A DNA stretch of 64,000 bases from Yersinia pekkanenii (GTDB lineage Bacteria; Pseudomonadota; Gammaproteobacteria; Enterobacterales; Enterobacteriaceae). Below the pieces are notes generated by a model that worked only from the letters and a program-made list of their open reading frames with translations, had not been told where the DNA came from and made no database searches. Position numbers and translations under genes: made by a program. The DNA lies in the NCBI RefSeq assembly GCF_001152565.1, contig NZ_CQAZ01000006.1, positions 62,001-126,000 of the forward strand. The letters run 5' to 3'. The number at the start of each line of letters is the position of its first letter. The stretch's first letter is position 1. Of the stretch, positions 57,613 to 64,000 are shown in pieces.

Positions 57613-58920
57613 TTATGCCGCTTTTTCTGCTTCAATTGGCTCTTGATTACGACTAACAACCACTTTGAACAGCCAATATATCAGGCTTGCGGCAACCAGC
57701 GAGTTGATAGTCGGAATCCCCCACTCAGTCACCAAACCAACGACGCTGCCGACAATACTGGCAATGATGGCAACCCAGCCGATAATCGGTGTTTGGGTTT
57801 CGTCAGGCAGCTTCCCTTCCAGCCGAGTGTTATCCAGGATTTTGCGATGAGAGCGCAGCACGTAATAATCCACCAGCATGATGCCAATGATCGGTGGGAA
57901 CACTACACCCAATATGGTCAGGAAATCCACAAACCGGTCTAAGATCCCCAGCACCGAAAGCGTGGTTCCCAAAACACCGATCATCAGCGTAGTTGAGATA
58001 TATTTCAGTTTCTTGCCGGTCAGCCCCTCAACTGCGTTGACGATGCCAAGTGAAGAAGAGTACAGATTAAGGTCATTGACCCTTAATGTTGAAAACACCA
58101 CCACCAACAAACCTGCACCACCCGCAGCCTGAGCCATAATGGTCACAACATCTGCCGTACCCAGTGTCTTGGCAATCAGGATAGCCAGACCATTGACCAC
58201 AAACTCCCCAGCAACAATGGTGAAAATCGTCACACCCAGTACATGCTTACTGTTTTTGGAGTAACGCGTCAGATCCGGGGTCATCAGGCTTGCTACAATA
58301 GCCCCCCCGACAACGATAGTGATACCTGCGCTGATGGACAGAGGATCACCTGGTGGCAATAATTGCATGATTTCATGAAGATTATGGCCAGATAAAGTAC
58401 TGATGGAAATATAAGCCACCAGTAAAATAAACATCGGTACCGCTATCCTTGCAGCAATACGCAATGCCTTGAAACCAAACGCTACCAGTATCGTCAAAAA
58501 GCCACCGGACAAGGCTGCTGCCCAGCCAAAGCCCAGCGTGTGGCCCAAGGCAAAATCAAGGGATTTAGCAAAGATAGCATTTTGAATACCAAACCAGCCC
58601 AGTAAACTGACTGCGACTACAATACCTATCAGCACCGATCCCAAGCGCCCAAAACCACACCAGCGAGCCAATAGGCTGCCAGAGATCCCTTCACGCATGC
58701 CCGCCAGTCCAAGACCGTAGGTCACCACACCAAATATTATGCTGCCGATAAGAATTGCAGTGAATGCATCAACCAGCGTCATCGAATTGCCAAGTACCGC
58801 GCCGAGCATAAATTGATCCAGCGCGGTCAGCATACCCATATGAACGAGAGCAACACTTAAAAATGAAACCCTTTTATCCTGCGGCACTCGGCTCAATGGA
58901 TAATCTTCAATCTTAATCAC
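57613..58920 (-). CDS. Cytosine/purine permease, NCS1 family (CodB-like)
   Basis: A 435-aa 12-helix transporter. YPLSRVPQDKRVSFLSVALV, LSLLGWFGIQNAIFAKSLDF (conserved WFGIQ near residue 110), LMTPDLTRYSKNSKHVLGV and VVFPPIIGIMLVDYYVLRSH are NCS1/CodB features. No cytosine deaminase (codA) is next to it, so the substrate could be another nucleobase or related compound. It lies 21 bp after a LuxR-type regulator on the same strand. Confidence 0.87.
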   Translation of the reverse strand: MIKIEDYPLSRVPQDKRVSFLSVALVHMGMLTALDQFMLGAVLGNSMTLVDAFTAILIGSIIFGVVTYGLGLAGMREGISGSLLARWCGFGRLGSVLIGIVVAVSLLGWFGIQNAIFAKSLDFALGHTLGFGWAAALSGGFLTILVAFGFKALRIAARIAVPMFILLVAYISISTLSGHNLHEIMQLLPPGDPLSISAGITIVVGGAIVASLMTPDLTRYSKNSKHVLGVTIFTIVAGEFVVNGLAILIAKTLGTADVVTIMAQAAGGAGLLVVVFSTLRVNDLNLYSSSLGIVNAVEGLTGKKLKYISTTLMIGVLGTTLSVLGILDRFVDFLTILGVVFPPIIGIMLVDYYVLRSHRKILDNTRLEGKLPDETQTPIIGWVAIIASIVGSVVGLVTEWGIPTINSLVAASLIYWLFKVVVSRNQEPIEAEKAA

Positions 58921-58941
58921 GATAAGGTGTACCTTTGTTGT

Positions 58942-59631
58942 TCAGATAAACTGGATCCCTTTTGATACCAGTCGATCAGGAATATAATTATCCAAATGCG
59001 CCAATTTGCAGAACTCTTCAAACTGTTGCAACGTATGGACATCAGCTTTTTGATAAATAGTATATATTCTATTCTCTATCGTTTTAGTGCTGATATTATA
59101 TATTTTAGCAATCTCTTTAACAGTAAATCTTTGCAGCATTAAAAATATAACGTCAAGCTCAGCCCGCGTAAAAATACTATTACTAACTTCGGTAGTCAGA
59201 ATGCTGGGCTTTTGTTGGTTTATATATTTTAAAGGGGATAAAGTATTAAGCGGTTTAGCATTCCATATAATGCCGATAACTTCTTTTCTATCGTTGTAAA
59301 TAGGCAGTTTTTCGCTAACAAACGGAGTCAGGGTCTCTTTCCCATACCAATAATGGGTTTCTATTACGGTAACACGATCCTTTGACTCTTCAGTCAGTTT
59401 GTCATGTTCTATCAGGTCAGACGCAAATTCGGCCCAGTTTGCAGGAAACTCATCGTCCAGCTTGCCTTCTATCTCAAAGCTCAATGGGGTATTGGTATAA
59501 AGATAGGCAGCCTTATTCATATAGATATGGCGGGAATTCAGATCTTTAATGCCCCATGGTTCACTTAGGTGCTCCATCATGGCAATAAGGCCCTTGAAAT
59601 AAATTTCATTATTTTTATCGGGCAAATCCAT
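58942..59631 (-). CDS. PAS-LuxR transcriptional regulator
   Basis: A 229-aa regulator from ATG at 59631 (MDLPDKNNEIYFKGL), chosen because GCGAGG is 6 nt upstream. A longer frame to 59700 only reads the acetyltransferase 3' end out of frame. N-terminal PAS-like sensor: WGIKDLNSRHIYMNKAAYLY and LPIYNDRKEVIGIIWNAKPL. C-terminal LuxR HTH: FTRAELDVIFLMLQRFTVKE then IYNISTKTIENRIYTIYQKA. Probably controls the downstream permease. Confidence 0.85.
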   Translation of the reverse strand: MDLPDKNNEIYFKGLIAMMEHLSEPWGIKDLNSRHIYMNKAAYLYTNTPLSFEIEGKLDDEFPANWAEFASDLIEHDKLTEESKDRVTVIETHYWYGKETLTPFVSEKLPIYNDRKEVIGIIWNAKPLNTLSPLKYINQQKPSILTTEVSNSIFTRAELDVIFLMLQRFTVKEIAKIYNISTKTIENRIYTIYQKADVHTLQQFEEFCKLAHLDNYIPDRLVSKGIQFI

Positions 59632-59656
59632 TACGACCTCGCCGATTAAAACCGGG

Positions 59657-60067
59657 TTAAATTTCTTTTGCCAGATAGTGTCGCGTATACTTTTTGGCAT
59701 ATCTGCCTAAATCACCATAGACACAATAACCTAATTTTTCATAAAAGCCTCTAGCCTGAAAATCGAAAGTATCGACATAAGCCATGTGACAACCGCGTTT
59801 CAAGGCTTCTTCTTCCGCTTTTTCCATTAATTGGCGACCATATCCGCTGTTACGATATTGGTCACTCACCCAAAGATACTGAACTTCAAGCCCGCCCCAC
59901 CAAGTTCTGGCCACTAATCCAGCAACAATTTTGCCATTGTCGTCGGTAATCGTTAAGAACAGCGGATGAATGTCTACCATTTCTGTTTTATTATTGTGAG
60001 CCCAAAGGCTATCAATAACATACTCTTCGTCCTGCGGGTTTGGTGTATCCGTCACGTTGATATTCAT
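59657..60067 (-). CDS. GNAT-family N-acetyltransferase
   Basis: A 136-aa GNAT-fold protein. VAGLVARTWWGGLEVQYLWV, then YRNSGYGRQLMEKAEEEALK (acetyl-CoA loop), AYVDTFDFQARGFYEKLGY. I use ATG at 60067 (MNINVTDTPNPQDE); AGGAAGG is rather far upstream (about 13 nt). First gene of a likely GNAT-LuxR-permease operon. Substrate unknown. Confidence 0.85.
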   Translation of the reverse strand: MNINVTDTPNPQDEEYVIDSLWAHNNKTEMVDIHPLFLTITDDNGKIVAGLVARTWWGGLEVQYLWVSDQYRNSGYGRQLMEKAEEEALKRGCHMAYVDTFDFQARGFYEKLGYCVYGDLGRYAKKYTRHYLAKEI

Positions 60068-60468
60068 TTTTGCAACATACCTTCCTGTGTTAATAATTAA
60101 AATTGCAATTAAATTTATGAACCCAACTGATTTTAATATCACTTTCCTTTAAGTGTTGCAAGAGTGGTTTTCACCCGTTCCCGCCACCACATTAAATGTT
60201 TATATTTATTGTGACAGAGCAAAAATACCAACATATCTCGTGAATGTTATCTGTTTATCTTGTTCTGTCTGCAAATGCTGATTTTGCCTCACCAGGGCTT
60301 CGTCACACTAATCTATCTGTAGTTTACGGCTCCACCTGTAGAGTAAGATTAACTTGCCAAAGGGGAGCCGCTCATCAATATTGCGAATTCGTAAAACTTA
60401 TTACTGAATAAGCTCGTTCGATATCGTCCCCTGAATGTATTTACTCAGCCTCCTTCTGCCTATCGTCA
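60068..60468. other. Intergenic region between ptsA and the GNAT gene
   Basis: About 400 bp with no supported gene. It should hold the GNAT-operon promoter and the ptsA 3' end. CGGCTCC near 60328 and GGAGCCG near 60364 could pair weakly. I see no other clear signal. Confidence 0.5.
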
Positions 60469-62970
60469 TTAAAGTTCCAGTTCGTTCTGGAGTAAAGCGG
60501 CAATGGCTTCGCTGCTGCTGGCGCTAACCAGAGCACTGCGGAACGCCTCATGCATGATGCGACGCGCAAGGCGTGAAAAAATACGCATATGTTGGTCGCC
60601 AGCTGCGTGTTTATTCAATGTTAGCATAATGATGAATTGCGCTTCCTCATCACCCCATTTTATAGATTCTGGCAGCCGCGCCACACTTATGGTGGACTGC
60701 TCGATATGCTCGGACTTGCTATGAGGGATGGCGAAGCTGAAACCTAATCCGGTAGAGAATACGGCTTCACGGGCCCACAAGTCCGCTTCCAATTTCCGTG
60801 GATATCGGCAGCGGCCCGCCAGTAGTAAGTTATCCGTCATCCCTTTAATAACTTCCTCTTTGCTACGCCAGTCACTATCAAGAGTGATGCATTGTGCCGT
60901 TATCAGTGGTGCATCCTGCAAAGTCATGCGGAACTGTGCCAGCAGGTGTTCAACCTCTAACGAGGTGCGGCAGGCCATAGCCTGATTTAACAACTGACGA
61001 CAGGCACGACTATCGAGCAGTGACAAACGTGCTTTGGTTGCCGGAATAGACGGTGCGCTCATACTCAGTTCATCGAGCCCCAGCCCCACCAATAGAGGCA
61101 GTACCGAACCTTTCGCCCCTAACTCACCACATAATCCAATCCATTTCCCCTGACGATGAACGGCCTGAACAGCATAATCCAGAGCGCGTAGGAAGGCAGG
61201 ATTCAGGCTATTGTAATGGCGAGTCACTTTGGCATTATCGCGATCTACCGCCAGTAGATATTGCGTGAGGTCGTTGCTACCAATACTAAAGAAATCAATC
61301 TCTTCACAGCACTGATCGATGATAAACATAACCGAAGGCACTTCCAGCATGATACCTAACGGGATTTTTTCATCGAAAGGAATATGATCAGCACGGAGGG
61401 TTTGCTTGACCTCAGCAAGTTGCTCTTTGATCCACAGGATCTCTTCCATCGAGGAGATCATTGGGATCATAATTTTCAGCGAACCATGGGCCGAAGCCCG
61501 TAAAATAGAACGTAGCTGGGTGCGGAACAACGGCAGGTATTCTTCATAAATACGTACTGCCCGGTAGCCAAGGAACGGGTTGTTTTCTGCCGGAATGTGT
61601 AAATATGCTACGGGTTTATCGCCACCGATATCCACGGTGCGCACAATAATACTGCGGCCTTTCGCTGCATCCAGCGCCTGGCAGTAAATGTTGTATAACT
61701 CATCTTCATCTGGCGCGCTGGGGCGGTCCATATACAACATTTCAGTACGAAATAAGCCAATGGCCTCAGCACCATTGCCGAATGCGGCGGCTGCCTCCAC
61801 CGAATGGGCAATGTTCGCCGCTACCTCGATACGCACACCATCGATTGTTCTGCCTTCTTGCGTCAGCCAGGCCCGTTGCTGCTCACGAAGTTGTATCTGC
61901 AAACATTCTTCCTGGTGATAGTAACGTTTAACCGCGTCACCCAGTTCGACGACCAATATGCCCGCATTACCATCGATTTGAACACGCTGCCCCAACCACG
62001 GTGATAAAGCATCAATGTCCATGCCCACCAGCGTCGGGATGTTAAAGGAGCGCGCCAGGATCACGGTGTGAGAAGTAGTGCCACCACTACGCAGTAGCAA
62101 ACCTTTTAATAAGGATTTATCCAGTTCAAGGAATTGGCTGGGCGTAAGCTCATCAGCCATGCAGATAGCCGCTTGGGTCAACTGGCCCGGTGCCGGAAAA
62201 CGAGACTCGCCGTAGATATGCTGTAATAACTGAAAGCAGATATCACGTACATCAAGCACCCGTTCTTGCAGGTAGCTATTGCCAGATTGGACAAATTGAG
62301 CACAAAAGTGATCGGCTGTCGCCACAATCGCCTGGGCGCAACTCTGGCCGGTTAATACGCCGCTCAATAGGTGCTGATGCAAAGAGATATCACTGGCTAA
62401 AGAACGGTGAGCCTCAAGGATAGCGCTCGCGGTACCGTCATTATCCAGCAGCCGTAATTCGATAGTTCTTATTAACTGCTTTAAACCACGATCCAGTTTA
62501 GATTGCTCTTCTTCGAGACGTTGTGTGGCAGGAAGCTCACCTAAATCATGTAAATCCAGTGAGTTGAGATGTATCAGTACACCGCTGGCACTCCCGTCAC
62601 AAACAGGACGCGCGCTTAAAAATGTGGGATTCAGGTTCGAGAGAGATTCAGGAATAGCCAAAGTCTCAGTGGCGGCCACTTTGGGTAGCGGGGTATCGCA
62701 ATGAGGGAATTCATCACGAATAAACCGGCTCAGTTGCTCATAGGCTAGCTGCTCGTCGACACCACAAACCAGAAGATGGCACTCATCACCATGAAGGGTG
62801 TTTGTGCCGATAAGGGCCAGTGCACTTTTAGCATCGCCACGGCGGTCAGTACGCACATTGTGCCATTCGATAACAGAAGAAAAGTTATTACAGAGCGTTT
62901 CAACCCAACTTGCCGGTCGGGCATGAACGCCGTTGGATAAATCACAAGTAAATTTAATAACAAGAGCCAT
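60469..62970 (-). CDS. ptsA: Fused PTS protein HPr-EI-EIIA(Fru), PtsA/FrwA
   Basis: A multiphosphoryl transfer protein of 833 aa. HPr-like domain at about 1-90 (NGVHARPASWVETL, His). Enzyme I domain at about 115-650: GGTTSHTVILARSFNIPTLV (His), then PEP-binding GLFRTEMLYMDRPS, EVPSVMFIIDQCCEEIDF and GLCGELGAKGSVLPLLVGLG. Fructose-type EIIA at about 690-833: GLGFSFAIPHSKSEHIEQST (His). Nearly collinear with E. coli PtsA as I recall it. Start ATG at 62970 behind AGGAGAAAAGTG. Divergent from frwC, its likely membrane partner. Confidence 0.95.
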   Translation of the reverse strand: MALVIKFTCDLSNGVHARPASWVETLCNNFSSVIEWHNVRTDRRGDAKSALALIGTNTLHGDECHLLVCGVDEQLAYEQLSRFIRDEFPHCDTPLPKVAATETLAIPESLSNLNPTFLSARPVCDGSASGVLIHLNSLDLHDLGELPATQRLEEEQSKLDRGLKQLIRTIELRLLDNDGTASAILEAHRSLASDISLHQHLLSGVLTGQSCAQAIVATADHFCAQFVQSGNSYLQERVLDVRDICFQLLQHIYGESRFPAPGQLTQAAICMADELTPSQFLELDKSLLKGLLLRSGGTTSHTVILARSFNIPTLVGMDIDALSPWLGQRVQIDGNAGILVVELGDAVKRYYHQEECLQIQLREQQRAWLTQEGRTIDGVRIEVAANIAHSVEAAAAFGNGAEAIGLFRTEMLYMDRPSAPDEDELYNIYCQALDAAKGRSIIVRTVDIGGDKPVAYLHIPAENNPFLGYRAVRIYEEYLPLFRTQLRSILRASAHGSLKIMIPMISSMEEILWIKEQLAEVKQTLRADHIPFDEKIPLGIMLEVPSVMFIIDQCCEEIDFFSIGSNDLTQYLLAVDRDNAKVTRHYNSLNPAFLRALDYAVQAVHRQGKWIGLCGELGAKGSVLPLLVGLGLDELSMSAPSIPATKARLSLLDSRACRQLLNQAMACRTSLEVEHLLAQFRMTLQDAPLITAQCITLDSDWRSKEEVIKGMTDNLLLAGRCRYPRKLEADLWAREAVFSTGLGFSFAIPHSKSEHIEQSTISVARLPESIKWGDEEAQFIIMLTLNKHAAGDQHMRIFSRLARRIMHEAFRSALVSASSSEAIAALLQNELEL

Positions 62971-63092
62971 CACTTTTCTCCTGACACGATTAATTGATTG
63001 TTAACAGGTTAAAAAATATGTCTGCATTAAGCTATGTGACAAAACTGTCAAATGCTGGACAAATGTAATCAATTGGAATTTTCGTGTTCAAT

Positions 63093-63107
63093 ATCACAAG
63101 TTGTGAT
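63093..63107. promoter_or_regulatory. 15-bp palindrome between ptsA and frwC
   Basis: ATCACAAGTTGTGAT is a perfect palindrome (7-bp arms, one centre base) near the middle of the 311-bp divergent promoter region. Its halves are in the opposite order to a CRP site, so a local repressor operator is as likely. The rest of 62971-63281 shows no gene. Confidence 0.5.
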
Positions 63108-63281
63108 TTCGACCCATATTCACTGTAAAGCGGGAAACATTTGAGTGGGATCTCATTTTTCTGGTTGTATTACAAAAGTCCAGTAAATGTTCTTTTTCTC
63201 TTCTATTTTCCTAAATGGCTAATGCCTATTGTTTAACACATCGATTACATGAAGAAGTCACTCAGCCTCTGGAGCTAAAGT

Positions 63282-64000
63282 ATGAATGAGTTGGTGCAAA
63301 TACTAAAAAATACTCGCCAGCATCTCATGACCGGCGTATCCCATATGATCCCCTTCGTCGTGTCTGGAGGCATTCTTTTAGCCATATCTGTCATGTTATA
63401 TGGCAAGGGGGCGGTGCCCGATATTGCTACCGATCCAAACTTGAAAAAGCTTTTTGATATTGGGGTTGCGGGTTTAACCCTTATGGTGCCGTTCTTAGCC
63501 GCTTATATAGGCTATTCCATCTCTGAACGGGCGGCTCTGGCTCCTTGTGCTATCGGTGCCTGGGTAGGCAATAGCTTCGGCGCAGGATTCTTTGGCGCTC
63601 TTATTGCCGGGATGATTGGCGGGATTGTCGTACATTACTTGAAAAAGATCCGCGTACCCAAAGTGTTACGCTCAGTAATGCCCATATTTGTGATCCCAAT
63701 TGTCGGCACCTTTATCACCGCAGGCGTCATGATGTGGGGGATTGGCGAGCCTGTCGGCGCGCTGACCACCAATTTGACGCATTGGTTACAGGGGATGCAG
63801 CAGGGAAGTATTCTGTTGTTAGCCGTGATTATGGGATTGATGCTGGCATTTGATATGGGAGGGCCGGTAAACAAAGTTGCCTACGCCTTCATGTTGATCT
63901 GTGTGTCACAAGGTGTTTATACCGTCGTCGCGATTGCCGCCGTTGGCATTGCCATTCCGCCTTTAGGTATGGGGATTGCGACACTCATGAGCCGTAAAAA
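63282..64000 (+). CDS. frwC: PTS fructose-like EIIC subunit FrwC (5' part)
   Basis: The frame opens at ATG 63282 behind CTGGAGCTAAAGT and runs off the window after 239 codons. MNELVQILKNTRQHLMTGVS, then PFLAAYIGYSIS, ALAPCAIGAWVGNSFGAG, GALIAGMIGGIVVHYL and LAFDMGGPVNKVAYAFML (the conserved GGPxNK loop) identify a fructose-specific EIIC membrane subunit nearly identical to FrwC. It would receive phosphate through an EIIB partner outside the window from PtsA. Confidence 0.93.
   Translation, partial: MNELVQILKNTRQHLMTGVSHMIPFVVSGGILLAISVMLYGKGAVPDIATDPNLKKLFDIGVAGLTLMVPFLAAYIGYSISERAALAPCAIGAWVGNSFGAGFFGALIAGMIGGIVVHYLKKIRVPKVLRSVMPIFVIPIVGTFITAGVMMWGIGEPVGALTTNLTHWLQGMQQGSILLLAVIMGLMLAFDMGGPVNKVAYAFMLICVSQGVYTVVAIAAVGIAIPPLGMGIATLMSRK

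Overview
The window looks like chromosome from a Yersiniaceae member, most likely a non-pestis Yersinia. The grounds are enterobacterial gene neighbourhoods with Yersinia-like flavour (deoCAB, yjjVU, osmY, prfC, holD-rimI, rsmC, a triple tRNA-Leu(CAG) cluster, frw PTS, a complete lsr operon), four ERIC-type repeats, and proteins that read as close relatives of the E. coli ones. The species is inferred from memory of these families, not from a search.

Layout. 1-5.1 kb: nucleoside catabolism on the minus strand (deoC-deoA-deoB and a CNT nucleoside transporter) with two perfect CRP palindromes. 5.3-14.6 kb: housekeeping genes (yjjV, yjjU, ytjA, osmY, prfC, holD/rimI, rsmC, an aldo/keto reductase and a divergent LysR regulator). 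14.8-17.0 kb: three identical tRNA-Leu genes with an ERIC element inside the cluster, a yjjZ-like small membrane protein gene under a near-consensus Fur box, and a membrane diguanylate cyclase.

17.0-34.7 kb is accessory and the most interesting part. An AT-rich six-gene plus-strand operon (18.2-26.3 kb) encodes a 2OG-Fe amino-acid-hydroxylase-like enzyme, an MFS exporter, two glycosyltransferases, a GMC flavoprotein oxidoreductase and a NodU/CmcH/TobZ-type O-carbamoyltransferase. It looks like an intact biosynthetic cluster for an unidentified carbamoylated glycoside. Next comes a minus-strand dihydroxyacetone kinase operon (dhaK-dhaL-dhaM) whose first gene, gldA, has lost about 200 internal codons in frame. 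A scrap of its activator dhaR survives on the far side of the biosynthetic cluster. A second AT-rich cluster (30.6-34.6 kb) starts with a 25-codon peptide gene with a strong ribosome binding site. A hairpin, a SagB-type flavin oxidoreductase gene (frameshifted), a second carbamoyltransferase gene (in-frame amber) and an intact MFS exporter follow. This resembles a small peptide natural-product (RiPP-like) locus that is either decaying or carries recoding signals.

34.7-64 kb: an RND efflux pump and its membrane-fusion lipoprotein; arginine deiminase and an arginine/ornithine exchanger without arcB or arcC alongside; an O-antigen ligase and a WaaQ-like heptosyltransferase; the AI-2 quorum-sensing uptake locus lsrKR/lsrACDBFG with twin candidate LsrR operators, a CRP-like site and an ERIC element between the promoter region and lsrA; a toxin-antitoxin pair; a YjjA-like secreted protein; a lone HNH nuclease; a GNAT-LuxR-cytosine permease operon; and the fused PTS protein PtsA/FrwA, divergent from the start of frwC, which runs off the right edge.
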